Below, piece by piece: positions 1-14,000 of a DNA stretch of 64,000 nt. The position numbers and the translations under genes were made by a program. Location: the NCBI GenBank assembly GCA_944470555.2, contig OX104134.1, forward strand, positions 51,699,890 to 51,763,889. The letters run 5' to 3'. Source of the DNA: Heterobilharzia americana (taxonomy: Eukaryota > Platyhelminthes > Trematoda > Strigeidida > Schistosomatidae). Under the pieces are notes generated by a model. That model ran no database searches. It saw only the letters and a list, made by a program, of their open reading frames with translations, and was not told where the DNA came from. Positions within the stretch are counted from its first letter, which is position 1, and every line of letters starts with the position of its first letter.

Positions 1-1440
1 AGTTCATGTTGACCAGAAAGAGATGGTTGTCTGAGCAGAGTTGTAGCAGGCAATCATCGTTACCTCCTCGTCCAGTAGGGATTCCGAAAACGCCACCTAT
101 GTGCCTTTCTGCCTGAATTAGTCTAGCAGTTGTGCATTGAAATCACCTGAGACAACAATCATATCTGGTTATTTGACCTTCAGTAGGAGGCCACACAGTT
201 CTCGGCAAGACTCATCCTTCAATTTATTCAAGCTACGGTTGGTTGGAGTGTAAGAAGATGTCATAAAGAAACAATGGAGAGTTCCACTGTATTGTTTAGT
301 CCCCACTGTGCAGTTCAGTCGAACGGTGCACAGGTTGAAAACTGGGATCTAGTCAGACAGTGGACTTTAGACCTTAGCACACGGTGCCATGCTCCCACCT
401 GCCACTGAACCTACAGAAACTCGAAGGGTAAATCTCGCAGAGTCACCACATCGATTGCGTGAGGTAAAGTCTATAACTGCATCTCGCTTCTGTATACGTA
501 TCTTGCAAATAACACACGTTCATGACCAGTGTTTCGGCTAACAAAGTATATTGACCAATTTGACAGAGGGTGTGGACATTGAAAGCTCCAAAGTATAGTT
601 TGGAGCTCAGTTCCAGTAGATCAAAGATGCTATTCCGTGGAATCAGATCGTTATCAACAGCTGAAGAGACAGAACAAATTGAAGATTCTGCGGGAATATA
701 GACCGAGAGACGTGAGGAAGATTAGGAGTTTAGGATGTGGAAGGTGAATAGTGATCTGAGGGGACCTGAGTGTTTGGAGAATTGTGACGGTGGTTGATAC
801 TTCCCAGCTGCCGACACCGTACAAGTTTAGTTCTTCTTGAGGTACTTGAAAGAGAAGGGTTGTTGTGTAATCACAGAGGGGAAGGGACACCTCCTTGAGA
901 CCAGTCACACACACGGCCTTTTTGCAAGTTTGAGATTTTAGTTTGCTAGCTTCCAATCCGACTGAGAACCTACATCTCGAGCACCAGTATTCCGGGTTGT
1001 AGAGTAGAGTGTGATACTTTTAGAGACATCATCGTCTGTCCTCGTCTACTAACGTGTAAGACAGCATCAGAGTGGGATTGCTGGTCATATCCAGAAAACA
1101 CTTTGTTGCCGTCACACAATATCCAGCCAGTGGTGTGACTTCGCTCTCAGACCCTCATCATAGCGTATCGATTTACAGTATAGCGGTAACTGCTTTTCCT
1201 TGTACCACTCTACAACTGACCGTTATGATATAGTAGGAGATCGAAGGAACAAGTGTTCCACCAATATAGCTCGTAGGGTCATTGTGATATACATTTCCGA
1301 CTGCCACATCAAGGTAGCTTTGCGTTATTAAAAGATTCTTCAAAGTTTGGAAGTCTTGTGTAAGTGTCTTACACAAATCATTACTACAGAAGGGGCAAAT
1401 GAAAAGTGGTTCGAGACCAGTTGGGCAGTCAGTCAAATGT
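1..1440 (-). mobile_element. 5' part of a degenerate non-LTR retrotransposon, cut by the window edge
   Basis: Read on the minus strand, 1-170 matches the endonuclease segment found at 14560-14710, including the 'GDFNAQ'-type stretch and the 'TNFRH'-type stretch, with differences throughout. Positions 640-1165 match the 5' untranslated region of the same family at 8421-8815: both carry a 'VCVTGLK' reading and the 'LLFQV' stretch. From 1165 to about 1440 it resembles 8820-8960. Stop codons break every long frame, so this is a dead copy. Its RT domain, if it exists, lies to the left of position 1. It is a relic and not a host gene. Confidence 0.7.
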
Positions 1441-2930
1441 TTGGCCTATCCGCTGAGTAGCAGACACATCTTTCTTTACTACAGCCCCTCTCAGCAACGA
1501 CTTTTCCAACCGTATCCGTAAAAACTTTAAGAAATTTCTGATCGTTGCCCATCGCCATCGTCTTTGCTACCTATTGTTTCCAAGCATTGCTTATGATTAC
1601 CAGTTCAAAATCGGTGGAACTCTTCACTGACCCTATTAAGCAGTAACTTATGGAAGTATGGTATGTACTCACCATCTAGTTGGGGCCAATAAACACCAGC
1701 TGAAACAATATTTTTGTTCCTGAGATTCATGTTGGTAAGAAATAGGTATTTGCGTGAGCATGACTGAAACAAGTGGTAAACATTGTTAGTTCGACCAACC
1801 GGTATCTAGAAAGCATAACATAAGCAATTTCTTTACTGGCCTGCCCACTGAAGTCACCTGCTACATCGATCACACCTGGAAATTCAACTTTTAAAAGCTC
1901 TGCAATTTTAAGTGGTACTTATCCTTCCCTATTTCTGAAACGTGGCTAGTGGGTGTAAAGGCAAAACCACAAAATGGATTCGGAGTGTATAACTGTTCTA
2001 CTCTGCCACTGAGCCAAAAAACTTATGGTGACTGTCAAAATCAGGGAATAAACGCGCTTTCTGCCTTAGAATAAAAACCAAACATATGCATGCTGTGCAC
2101 AGGGCACTCAACATCAGGTTCATATGTATCAGAGGCATGAATTGTACAAACTTTCCAGATCAGTCAGGGAAGATCAAGGAAATGGACTACTTCGGTATCT
2201 AATGTGCTTCGCAGAAAAAACCATTGGTTCAGGTTTCAAAATGCTAGTATTGGTTTGTGAGATTTTCGTCTTGTGTGATATTGGAGATTGTGAATAAGTT
2301 TCGTTGAAAATGAGTTCGAACATCAGCTGAGTCACCTTCTCAGTCAGGCTTATATGGTTAGCTAAGGAATCGAACATTTGTCTTAAGATGAGAGTAATTT
2401 AGGAGACCAATGTGTATTTGCAGGTTGAATAACGGTGACTGTCTTCCGCAGCTTTATGTAGATCTCCAGCAAACAGCCATAGCCGTTGTGCTACTTATTG
2501 TCCTCTCTCAGACACTCATTTACAGACTCTCAAAGATCCCGCCGCAATCCCCTAACGATGGCATGAAGTTATTAAAGACTGTTGCCTTTTCGTCAGAACT
2601 AAATTTGGGCGCGTTGTTCATTTTCCTTTTCAGGTCATCAAAATTGTTTTTGTAAGCACGTCAGCATTAGAGAATTGGTTTTCCCCCATCACCATAACTA
2701 AATATCAAATGAAGAGAGTATAGATGAGCATTGATTGCACCTGAAGAACACTATGAAAACTGTATGAAGCTGCTGGTAGATTCGAAGAAAATCTAACTAA
2801 TAAAATCTTGGCCCCTGAGACATGAATGCAAGGCTCGTCAGTTTATTCTATCACAGAGTGCTTACAATTATATGCGAAATTACCTTGAGCGAAAGAAAAT
2901 GAAACACCTACTTGAGGGCAGGAAAGCAGC
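1441..2930. other. Heavily decayed sequence with one endonuclease relic
   Basis: No gene is recognisable. On the minus strand 1690-2060 retains a weak endonuclease resemblance to the local non-LTR family (a 'VAGDFSGQ' reading around 1840-1860). The ORFs at 2174-2377 and 2410-2655 have no family resemblance I can name and are probably chance frames in decayed repeat. Confidence 0.4.
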
Positions 2931-3170
2931 CAGAAGCATCACCACAGGACCTGGCATTATTGTATAACGGTTCGTGCTACCACACCTCATATTGGCACAT
3001 CAAGGTGGAAGGTAGAGAAATAAGGAGGAAAGTAGTCAGTGGTAAAACGTCGTGTAAGGAGGAAATGGTGGAATGAGACAGTGAGGAAACTCAGGTTGAT
3101 CCCCACTGAAGCATATCACCTAAACCACCCAAATATCCTGCTGCAGCCCAGAGTGGGATGATCTCAGTCA
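2930..3170 (-). mobile_element. 3'-tail relic of the 12-kb-type non-LTR family
   Basis: The stretch around 2950-3100 (ACCTGGCATTATTGTATAAC and what follows) is a diverged match to 12010-12140 and 23140-23270, the 3' untranslated end of the minus-strand element at 11990-14728. No coding frame is visible. It is a short, old 3' fragment. Confidence 0.55.
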
Positions 3171-3189
3171 ACCTCTCACATGACTCTCG

Positions 3190-4433
3190 CATTCGGAATC
3201 TCTGTCAGGGAAGTCCTCTACTTATTCACTACCTTCATGCGGCACATGGTGTCCCCACATAAGTGACCGTTCGGCACCCAACTGGAATGGTGTCTACGGA
3301 CAGCACATACAGAAGCGTTGGAAAACAATGATCTTAAACTAGTGGTGCACATGGACCCCACCATCAAGACGGCTGGCCAGTTGGCCTATGGACCTATTTC
3401 GGTCACCAGTAACCAAGGGAACACAGAACCTCACATTGCTCCGCTGTATTGTGGATCAGATGTCAAGTCAAAGACTAGACGAGTAGTGCCTTAAAATAAC
3501 CACCTGCTTTGGTCTCAGTAGTGCCACAGACCATATACAATTTATGAATCAGCACTAACAATGAAGACGACTAAACACTTGGCGAAATTCACGATGTATT
3601 GGGCTGTTAGCTCAATCATTCAATCTGCCAAAATATCGTCGATATTCTCACTCGAGAAACATACTGAGTATTCATCAACTTTTTCGAATTTATCCTTGTG
3701 TATTTTTATTTCGTTCACTCACTCATCATTTACTCCAAGCATTGCTAAAAAGTTGTTTCCAGAGATTGCCATCCAGTGCGACACCCGATGCAAACACTCG
3801 GAAACACCGCACAACACTTAAACTGCTCATTCTTTAACGTCCGCACCTTGACACAGATCAGACAACAGACAGGTTTAGACACGAATCTGCAAATCCTTGC
3901 CATTGATGTATGCTTCATTTCAGACACCCACAGAAAACATGTCAGTGAGTTGCTCCAAGTTAGATTCAAGGTTAGTTGTCCAACTGCCCCAGATACCATC
4001 CAAATGTCGAATAAACCTACCTCGGGCTTTAAACAATATCCTGCCAATGATCACTAAGTCTCTGTGAGGTCTTTGAAACTTCCTGACGCTCATCCGCATA
4101 TTCCGGTAAGCAGTGGAACACAATGAGATACGTAAATGCCTTACACCAAGGAACGAGCAGTAGTTGCACGAGGACCCCAAGGCTTAGTGATAAGAATGTG
4201 TGAGTGAGATGAAAGTAGTAACTGCATCTGGGAGTGATCAAAAGCTGTCCCAGTTCATCCAAGCCGCCAGTAGCAAGGAAACTGGTCAAACAGTCTACGA
4301 TGTAGGTGGTATGCTGAGAACCACTATCCGTGGATACGTGGAACGCTATGTAGAGCACCTTGAAAAGTAGTTCAGTTGGTCTAATGCTGCAGTAATGTTG
4401 AAATCAGTGTATTGTGTTCCACAGCTAGTTAAC
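3190..4433 (+). repeat. Composite retroelement repeat R, copy 1
   Basis: This 1.24-kb block recurs almost unchanged at 24192-25435. The 86-codon frame at 3561-3821 gives the same protein as the second copy, and the two differ by only one net base near 4320. Inside, 3836-3920 reads as the start of a retrotransposon endonuclease ('[11 protein letters not shown]' then '[11 protein letters not shown]'). After a deletion, 4220-4390 reads as a linker between endonuclease and RT ('KLFQFIQAA' type). RT and 3' tail are missing. The right edge is sharp at about 4433. Confidence 0.8.
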
Positions 4434-5214
4434 ACCTATTCAAATAACGAAGCGGAAGCCCCGAAGGGAAGCACCGTACCAAGATAACTTAGCCACGGAC
4501 TTTTTCAGGAATAGAGGCTGGACGGCGTTCAAGAAGCATACTACATTGTTCAAGACGGTCAGGTTAACTGGATGGTTCATCAATCTGGAATGAGGCCATT
4601 GTTGTAACCAGCAACGCTCACGTAATACAAATGAGAGTGGTCGGAGCATAAATCTGCCACCTGTAGAATCTAAAGACACTAGCTAATCAAATGTTTCACA
4701 GCCTTTATGAAACGAGTGAAAAACTGATACATGTGGAGTTCCTTTTCTGGTTTAGGTGCATCGAATGCGTGTTCACTCCTTTGTAAGATATTTGGACACC
4801 TACACATATATTGGAGGTCGATCATCGTTGTATTCCACAATATCTGGGTTGCCTTGGATTCATTGGATAGAGCCGTACTGTAGAATTGTCAGTAAGAGAG
4901 TAAAGCCCTGAAAAGTTTGTTAATATTTTGAAGGGCCCTATTCTTAAACATCTTACGTAGGATGAAGATATATGGCCACCTGTCTCCATTGTTCCAAGCC
5001 AATAATGGGATTAGGCACAGCTGCCCAAAATCGCACTTCTTCTTTAACTTTCCGAATGGTGACACGATCAGACAGTCCAGAAAGAACTGCGTGTGGGAAG
5101 ATTTACTATATTCAAAACTAAAAACGAAAGTAGTGAATGTTTCTTCAGAAGATACTCCAACTTTGTTAGGTACTCACTACGACTTCCTCGAACACTGGTG
5201 CATCGGCTGAAATT
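4434..5214. other. Unassigned repeat-like sequence
   Basis: The stretch lies between repeat R and the minus-strand element beginning at 5215. The short frames at 4440-4679 (minus) and 4962-5210 (plus) match no family I recognise. I see no splice structure, RNA gene or regulatory motif here. Confidence 0.3.
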
Positions 5215-8200
5215 GACACTTCACAGCAGTATACAAAGAACAGGTGTATAGAAAAAGAGTAATATCAAAGAAAATAAAGTAGGGAGAGAATAAACGATAA
5301 GAAGATAACAGACAGTGCAAATATTCAAGCCTTAAAAGATGTCAGGGAGTGAATACATCTGCACTATTGTGACTGATTTTAAGCTATGACACCAAGAGCC
5401 CTCAAACACTGATTCCTTTCGTCTCATGGATCCCAACCAGACAGTCCGCATCTCCCAACACATTTCACACAAACAGTCAGGTCCTCCAACGACTAGTTCC
5501 ACGTCTTCGTCTGGTCAATCTGAACCCACTTTCTACCTAACCCCATTCCCCCTAGTATAGCACGTCGAGGTAGGTGGTGGATCGGGATGCGCACCACACG
5601 TCCAAGCTAAACTAAATTTCACAACCTTTCCAGTCGATTTTCCTTTCTTGTCTAGTGCCTTTGGCCTGACCTCAACATTGCTCATACAGTGATTCCACCA
5701 ACACCGAGCAATGCAACGAAGACATCTGTGATCAAAACCCTGTAATCGCCTCATATCTTCTACTTTCAACAGACGTGTCTCACAGACGTTTAACAAAACA
5801 GAAAGAACTGGCGAGCAGTATACTCGTCCATTATTATATGGTTGCATATCTACACAAATGACCTTCTTATCCGAGCACAGATTTGGTCAGTAACCATTCC
5901 GTTCAGGTTGATGCAAATCCTTAAGTATGTGAAGTTGTTAACACACTCCGCTGCCTATCATTCAACGGGAATTATTGCAGCTGACCAGTGCTGCAGCACC
6001 ATCTCAAATTTGACAGGCGAAAAACGAAAACCAAACGTACTCATACTTCTGCTCAACGCGTCCAAAATACCCTGCATCAGTCAGTGTTTTCCCCTAGCAC
6101 GTCAACGTACTCTAAGTCAACCAGACGCCTTTCACCGACTAGATCAAACCTTGTTAAGTCAGATGTGCCTAAGATTATGTTCATTATTACGTCTCTGACG
6201 AAGTTAAGTGGAAATGGTGACACTGGATATCCCTGACGAGCACCACTAGTTGTCGTCCATTCACATGACAACTCTCAATCAGCCCTTACACGGCTGTGAG
6301 TTCGAGTAGAGAGCTTTGATTAGCATTATATACTTGTTCGGTACCCCCTTCACAAGTAGACACTACAACAACACCTCACGGTCGACGGGGTCGAATTCCA
6401 CCTCCAGGTCAAGAGATGTGACATGTCTCGGTCATTGGCTGGTAGGTATGCCTGTGTTGCAGAACCTGTCGTAGGGGGGAAATAAGTGCGATACACTCTC
6501 GTCCAGGTCCATAACATGCCTGGTTTTCTCGGCTTTGCTGATCTTGAGCTCTACTTAGGCGTCGGATAACTATGAACCCTAGGATCTCGGACACAATACC
6601 AGTCAAACTAATTCTCCTATGGTTGTCACAAGAAGATTTATCCACAATCTTATCAACTGAGGGGAGCAGTGAAGTACACTAGTTTGACGCCACTACTCCT
6701 GATTTCCATACACTACCTGGAACCTTCGTCAAACTGATCAACAATTTCCCACCTCCAACCTTGAGAATGTGAGTGACAAACTATCAGGTCTTGCTGCTTT
6801 CCACCGTTCCAGCTTTCTCAGCTTCACGGAGAGTTGGAGAACCGACATCTACATCCCATTCATGTTCGGAATGGCTGGATGTTGGGCAACTGGAGTGTTG
6901 CTGGGTGACCTGTTAAACTGTACTTCAGTGTTCTGCTCAACGTTCTAGCCACCTGTCGTGAGAGGTTATCAACGTTCCACCGTTTTCTGTGATGACTTCA
7001 CTCACAATCGTTCTGCTTCTGCCGGTATCCTTAATAAGCCTAAGTGGTTGTCGGGTGCTTTTTATTCAATGCTGATGCCTTATCCATCTCTCTCGCCCAC
7101 GTCACCCATCACTGCTCGTGATCGACACAAAGACTCTTGAACAATTTATGTTTGATCTGCTTTCGCTCTTCATCGTGGTCAGAGCCAACTGGAATCAGTC
7201 TTCTCGCATCAATCAGTTCGAATGGCATCATGGAAATCGAACCGCGTTTGCCAACAGAACCTTCATGTGTAGGTTACCAATTGTGTTTACTGCTGTTTCA
7301 ACAGCCCAGCAGGCTTAGTATCAGGCCACGTTTGCTCATGGTGATCATTGCTGTCACGTTCAGACAAATGCTTAGCTTTCTCTTCCCCTAATGCGTACTT
7401 GACGTTCATATCTTCCAATCAACCATAGACACGCTTTACTATCGCCTGTTTCCTGCTACCAGTAGTGCGCAGAGGTACACGAGCCCGTACTAGTGTGTAG
7501 TTGCAGTCCAAACTAGTACTCCAGAAAGAGCGACGATTATCCAACAATGGCTTATGGCAATGTGATCTATCTGCGTCCATAGTTGGTTTGAAGTCGGCGG
7601 ACGCCTTATGCCTAAAGTTAGTTCTGGTCAGAAACAAATGATTGTCGGAACGAAATTGCAACAGATAATCACTGTTGTCGGTTCGTTAGCATGAGATTCA
7701 TGGTACTCCGTGACTGGCTCAGCTTCCCTACTTGAGCGTTGAAGTCACCTACGATTGTGACTACATCTGAACGCTTCGCCTTCTGTAGTAAGGTGGAAAG
7801 CTTCTCACAGAATTCATCCTTTACGTCATCATCCTAACCGTAGTCGGTGGGTGTGTAGGCGGAGATTACGAATAGGCATCGATTGGTCTCACGATTCTTC
7901 GTAGTCGTTACAGATCCGTTCAGTCGAACAGCACATAAACGGCTGTTTACTGGAATCTAGTCGAGAAGCACACTTTCTGTACTACAGTCCAATGCTATAC
8001 CTACACTATCGAGTCCAGGACAGCTAGCTAGTAGTGGGTGTCCGGATGCGCGTAAGATGAATTCTGAAGATTTGCTACTATGGCGAGGCGAATCTAACAA
8101 CCACACACTAGTCCTGTATGCGTGTCTCAGAGACAGGATACATCGATGGCTAGAGATGCCAGAGTTCTGGCGGACGATATTTGCTGTCGGATTTGGCATA

Positions 8201-8860
8201 GATTTCGAACATTGGAGGTTCCCATGTGAGATCGATTGTGGGATCTCAGAAGACTATGAATGAGGTTTTGATCGTTGACAATGGTTGAAGATAGAGATGT
8301 TGGGTAGTGTGTGAGAGGTTTAATATTATTATCGGGAGATGAAGGCAAGGGGGGAGGCAGAGTTAAGGAAAATATGTTGTTTGATTGGATCTAGTGTATT
8401 ACTGGAAGTGTGAGGGCGGTTCACAATTTCCGGCTACTCAGACGGCGGACGGTTATTTCTATTACGATACCTGAAAGAGAAAAAGCTTTATGTGATGGTA
8501 GAGCCCATGGGGAACTTTCTTGAGGCCAGTCACGCACGTCTTTTGTGGTATGTTTTTTTGAGGTCTGGCTGTTCGAACGCCGGGTCGAGATGACCCATAT
8601 CCCCGGAACCGGGGGCAGGGTGCAATGTTTAATTTTTGGGTCAACCTTTTTCAGTCTCGATCTTGCCATTGGGAAGGCAGAATGGCAGCACTGGTCATCA
8701 AGGAAAACACGTTACTGCCGTCACACCCCATCCAGCTAGAAGCAGTACAACTTCGGCCTCAGACCCCCGTCAGTGTAGTTATTCACACTACGATGGTGAT
8801 TACTTTTCATCTAACCGCTAATCGAAAGATCTTTTTAGCATGATAGGACCCCCCTGAGGA
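5215..8860 (-). mobile_element. Dead non-LTR retrotransposon, copy B (minus strand)
   Basis: Reading 8860 down to 5215 gives the usual order. The 5' UTR is at 8350-8860. The endonuclease start is at 8127-8230 ('[11 protein letters not shown]'), with more endonuclease at 7419-7760. Linker sequence is at 6958-7200 and RT blocks are at 6409-6645 ('[11 protein letters not shown]') and 6077-6271 ('[11 protein letters not shown]'). A C-terminal domain is at 5533-5847 and a 3' tail at 5215-5480. Stops and frameshifts interrupt every domain, so it cannot encode a working protein. Positions 6068-8338 are matched base for base, with no net indel, by the inverted copy A at 36000-38270. Confidence 0.85.
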
Positions 8861-9290
8861 CAAGTATTGTACTAGCATGGTTTATTGTGATGTACAAGCG
8901 CGACCACCATGTCAAGGAAGCAGCTATCAACAGGGGAAAATATGGAACGCTCCACGATCTTGCGCAAGAACCACGCAAATCTGCTCCATTTCCTGAGACG
9001 ACAGAGATCAATGGTTGACAATTTTTGGTGAAATGACTGAAATTCGATCCAATTAACGCAGATGTATTCACTTTTCGAAGTCTTCTAAAGTCTGAATACA
9101 TTCACCAACCTTTTTCAAACTCTTTTTCTTCCACGTAGGTCTTCGTCTACTTTGATTTCTTTTTTTATCAACTTGTTCTGTGTATGCTACTGTCAAGTAC
9201 GGCAGGTTTAACCAAAGCATTTGTGTGTGAGGTTCTACACTGATTTTGTCTCTATCAAGTATATTTTCGAAATAAAATAAATATAATATT
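8861..9290 (+). mobile_element. 3'-tail fragment of the same non-LTR family, plus strand
   Basis: Positions 8990-9250 match the plus-strand tails at 38800-39010, 45720-45990 and 51780-51990, with the shared order TTTTTGGTGAAATGACTGA, TCTTCTAAA, CTACTTTGAT, then a TGTGTGAGGTTCTAC-type end. It sits immediately beside the head of copy B, in the opposite orientation. 8861-8960 looks like 5'-region sequence of the family (compare 1200-1330). No coding capacity remains. Confidence 0.65.
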
Positions 9291-10614
9291 AGGTATGGAC
9301 AATTAATAATCCAACATGCAGTCTAGAAACTAGTTTTAGGCGACAAGAGAGGTTATTCCATTGGCTGAAAGGATTATTACGGACTGCAGAGCTGAAATAT
9401 GTTAGACATAGTCACTAGTGAAGAGAAGTGATGGAAACGTAAAAATTGTGTAGACAAGAAGAAACGTACTGTTCTAGGTATGACGTTAGTTGAAACTTCC
9501 TAGTTGCTTAGGTGGTTAGCTATTCCTCAGAAAAAGTGTACTACCTTGCCTGTAAGCAGAGCTCAAAGAACGTTTAGATTTCCAGCAAAAGAAACGTTTC
9601 CAGATATCTGGCATCAACTGCTTTAACGCCCAACAAACAGAAACGAAAATCAGTTTATAAAACCAATATTTCCTTAGTTTTTTCACTCAAGCAAAATGAC
9701 TGCCAAGCAATAATTAAAAGAACTCAACCCGATGCTCTAATTGTTTTACTTCATTGTGATTAAAATCAATAAGGAGTATCTGAGAAAGGGTATTTTATAA
9801 GGGTACACCACCGTAAGGTAACCATGAATTCTCTTGACGCGGAAATATGATCCATCAAATACAGTGCTTTAAGCGAGAGAAGGATCACGGATACGTTAGC
9901 TGTGATATGCTTATGGGTTTTCGAATAGTCTATGTATTACTTAATAGATTTATGGAGTAGAACGTACAATGAAGTGGATACTATTTAGACGTTGAATTAG
10001 CGCCGATGCAATATAAGCGGATCTTATGTACCTGATTCTACAGCAAAGATGAATATACGCAAAATAATAGAAAGATGCGGGTTCTTTCACATTGAATCGT
10101 CTTTTTTAGACTAGATAAGTCATAAATACAACAATCGATGTTTTCATTGGTATTTTCTATTTCCAAGGTCATCCTAGAAACCGTCCAAAGATATACGTTT
10201 CACTGAATAATAATGTTCATCAAAATAAGAACAAAAAGGTACTAGTAGACCAAACAAAATCAGTGAGAATAAATATTTCTTCATCAAAAGTGTAAATTTC
10301 ATGCAGTGTCAAAAAAGAGCAAAGTAAAAACCAACCTGTACATATGTGTATAATACATTTTATAGCATGGGTAGTATGGGCTAGAAAATTTGTGAGCTAG
10401 AAATAGTTATCTCGATATAAACACATGCCCATCACAGTATAGGCGGATAACACCACCCAATTAAATAGCAGTAGCTGGTTAGTATAAAGTAGAAAAAGAT
10501 TAGTCAGTGAAGTAACAACTTAAGAGATAGGAGGATAGTTAGTGAATGAGGAAAATAGTCTAAATATTGCTAAAACATGGAACGAAAGTGTTACCCTATT
10601 AGCTAATGAGTATG
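9291..10614. other. AT-rich flank downstream of ARID2, no feature seen
   Basis: No ORF of interest, no recognisable repeat and no RNA gene. It lies past the likely ARID2 polyadenylation site. Confidence 0.5.
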
Positions 10615-10620
10615 TTTATT
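10615..10620 (-). terminator. Candidate ARID2 polyadenylation signal
   Basis: On the minus strand these bases read AATAAA, about 305 bases past the ARID2 stop codon. No transcript evidence is available, and in AT-rich DNA the hexamer alone is weak. Confidence 0.35.
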
Positions 10621-10925
10621 CATAAAAAAAGAAGAGTTTATATTCACATTCCATCAAAAAAGACATGAACACATTTGGCACTTGTTACCAAATAAGCCAC
10701 AAGATGAGAATTACAGTTTAATTACAGACAGATGTACACATTTAGAAGCGGTATTTCAGTGATGACAGTGACGAAGGCTGACAATGCAACTGAGTGAAGT
10801 AGCAATAACACACGAGCACATCTGATTGCTTTGAATAAAACGATGAAATACATTTTCTGAAAAAAAGAGATTTTGATTCAAATGCTATAGTTAGTTTCTG
10901 AGATTAGGATCAGTGTGATCATGGC

Positions 10926-11082
10926 CTATAGAAAATGTTGTACTTCATCTAGGGAATACTGAGATGTATTATTTTCATCAAAAGAATTGGACAATAGCGT
11001 GAGGCATTCGAAGATTGTAGGTGAAGATTCGAGATTCGCAAAGGCTAAATCGCATAAAAGATTCTCCCAGGAACTCATATAA
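10926..11082 (-). CDS. ARID2: ARID2 exon 13 (last coding exon)
   Basis: The acceptor TTTATTTCAG lies 7.3 kb beyond exon 12. The joined frame gives '[16 protein letters not shown]', matching 'LAISNMEASSTLAKCL' at the human C-terminus. It then runs to a TAG at 10928-10926. Phase and similarity together make the assignment firm despite the long intron. Confidence 0.9.
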
Positions 11083-14000
11083 CTGAAATAAATATAATCA
11101 CTAAGATAATCAATCATATTCAAGAAATGTAAGAATTATCAATTAATTTTAGCTTATTTTATACAACGATGGCGTTGTGGAATGCATAGTTTTGGTTCTT
11201 AATGTAGATGCTTGCTTTTTAAACCTCAACACCGATTCTATTGAGGAAACTTGGAAAAACAAACGACATTTCAGTCTCTGTACGATTATCATTCAGTATG
11301 TGAATCAGTAAGCACGTGAGTTGTATGAACCCGTACAAGTAGTAGAACTCCACAATACGATGCACTGAACAGATGTTTCATTACAGCTGAACAGTGAACA
11401 ATCGTGCTCCTTTTGGCGTACAAATCAAGACTGTTTTTATACTAACATCTAGTCAGAAAGGTAAATTCCATATCTACATCCTTCGAAGAAAAAAAAGAAT
11501 TTTGCACGACTTTAGTGACTTACAAAAATAGAAACCTTCATTCTGGTTTACTTTTTTAAAACAGATCTATACATTAGCCTCGAGAAATCATCGATGGGCA
11601 TAACCTTGAAAATGAACGTTACCACTCACGCAGTTGTATACGACATTATTGTAACCATATCAAACAACTCATGAATAACCTTAATTTACGTTTCTCAGAC
11701 CAAAGAAACGTCACCCAAGTAAAACGTTATTCCTTAAACGTGGTGATGGGGTTTACATATCACAATAACAAAACGAACTGAGCTATCTGGAAAGCTTGTT
11801 CCTTCGACGTCTACCTTACAAAAAAAGTCTGCTGGATAGCGGTAACACAAAACTACTTGTCGTCATACTGTGAACAGCTGCCTTACAGTGAGATTTAGTG
11901 GATAGAGAAGTAATACTGACTGCATGGAGTGTCACATAAATAAGATGTTCACTGATCATCACCAGCAGTACACACTGATGCAACTCTAACTCATCATCAT
12001 TATCAACATAGGACCAGGCATTACTGCGTAACGGTCCGAGTTGCCACACCTCATATCAGCACATCAAGTAAAAAGGTAGTGAGGTGAAGGATGAAGATAA
12101 GTGAATGCAGTCAAAAGAAATATAAAGTATGAGAAGAAAGGAAAGAGGAGTGACAAAATAGTGAGATTCGGTATAGCGTTGTTAAGATGAGGATAATGTG
12201 TGTATACATCTGCGCCACTGACATCGGTTCTGAGCCATATCACCTAGGGTCTCCAACCACTGGTTCCTCTTGTCCCGTGGACCCCAACCACCTAGTCTGC
12301 ATCGTCCTACATGGCTTAAACCAACAGTCAGAGACTTCATACATTGGTGCCATGTTTTAGTCTGGCCACCTCGGGCCTTTTTCCAGCCTGAACCCACCTC
12401 AGCCAACATTGTGTGACGAGGCAATCGGTGACTAGGCATACGTAGTACGTGTCCCAACCAGCCATCTCAGTCGATGAAGGTTCACAACCTCGTCGACTGA
12501 CTTACCTCTTCTCCCTAAAACTCTACACCTAACTTCTGCATTACTCACATGGTGACACCACGGAATACGTCCTATACTACGAAGGCAACGGTGGTCAAAT
12601 ACCTGTAACCTTCTCATGTCTTCCACTTTCAATGGCCATGTTTCACAGCCATACAGTAGAACAGAGCGGACTGCTGTGCAGTACACGCGACCCTTAATAG
12701 ACAAACGAATATCACGGCGGCGCCATAGGTGGCGCAAATTGGCAAAAGCCAATCGAGCCTTTTGTATCCGTGCCGAAATCTCATCGGCAACTAACCCACC
12801 GGAGTTGATCCTACTTCCCAGGTAAGTGAAGTGGTCAACACACTCAACCACTTCACTCTCTATTGTTAACCGCGGTACCGCTGAAGACCAGTCCTGGAGC
12901 AAAAATTTGCATTTGGGTGGTGAAAATCGCATCCCAAACATTCTCAAATTTCCACTCAAAGTGTTCAGAAGACTCTGCATCTTGTCAGCGTCTTCATCTA
13001 ACAGGACTATGTCATCTGCATATTCTAGATCTAAGGAAAATTCAGCTGTGGTCCGGTCAACGTCTTTGTAATTAGGTGACGAGAGGGAAACCTCCATAAG
13101 AATATCTATGATAAAATTAAATAAGAATGGGGATAGTGGGCATCCTTGACGGACACCACTTGATGAGTATAGCTCCCTGGACAACTCACCATAGGCTCTA
13201 ACATGCCCACAAGTGTTCGAGTAGAGAGCTTTCAATAAGGTGATGTACTTACTAGGCACGCCTTTCAGTGACAGACACTGCCATAAGACTTCTCGATCAA
13301 CGGAGTCAAATGCCGCCTTCAGGTCGAGAAATACAGCTATTGTTGGGCGTCTGTAAGCATGCCTATGTTCCAGGACCTGGCGCAGTGTGAATATTTGGTC
13401 GATACATCCACGGCCAGGTCTAAAGCCTGCCTGGTTTTCTCGGGCTTGCTGTTCCCGAGCTCCACTCAGGCGTCGGAGAATTATAGAACTTAGGATCTTA
13501 GACACTATGTTTGTCAGGCTGATTCCTCTGTGGTTATCACAAGAGGACTTCTCGCCTTTCTTGAAGACTGGGATGATCAGTGACTTAGACCAGTCGGAGG
13601 GGATCGTATTTGATTCCCATATACTGGCTAACACTTCCGTTAGCCTGACTAAGAGAACTCTACCACCATTCTTGTATACCTCAGCAGGTAGTCCGTCTGG
13701 TCCTGCTGCCTTTCCTCGTTTCAGGCTACCTACCGCTTTCTCGACTTCTAGTGTTGGGGGGTCTGTCTCTATGTCCCATTCAGGGTCCGACTGGATAGCG
13801 GGCAGCGCAATGGTGGCTGGAGGCCAGTTAAACTGTTCCTCAAAGTGTTCTGCCCATCGTCCCAGTCGCCTTCCCTGCGAGTGAATCGCCGATCCGTCCT
13901 TCTCCGCTATAACCTCACTAACTGTTGTTGACCATTTCCCCCCAGTCTCCTTAATAAGTCTAAATAACTGTCTACTGTTACCGATCGCCGCTGCCTTTTC

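Noticed and set aside
3745..4358. Overlapping minus-strand ORFs of 86-109 codons within repeat R
   Set aside because: They are antisense to the recognisable endonuclease reading on the plus strand and appear again only because the whole repeat is duplicated.
13387..13884. 165-codon plus-strand ORF
   Set aside because: It is the antisense shadow of the intact RT frame at 12432-14714, whose motifs are clear.
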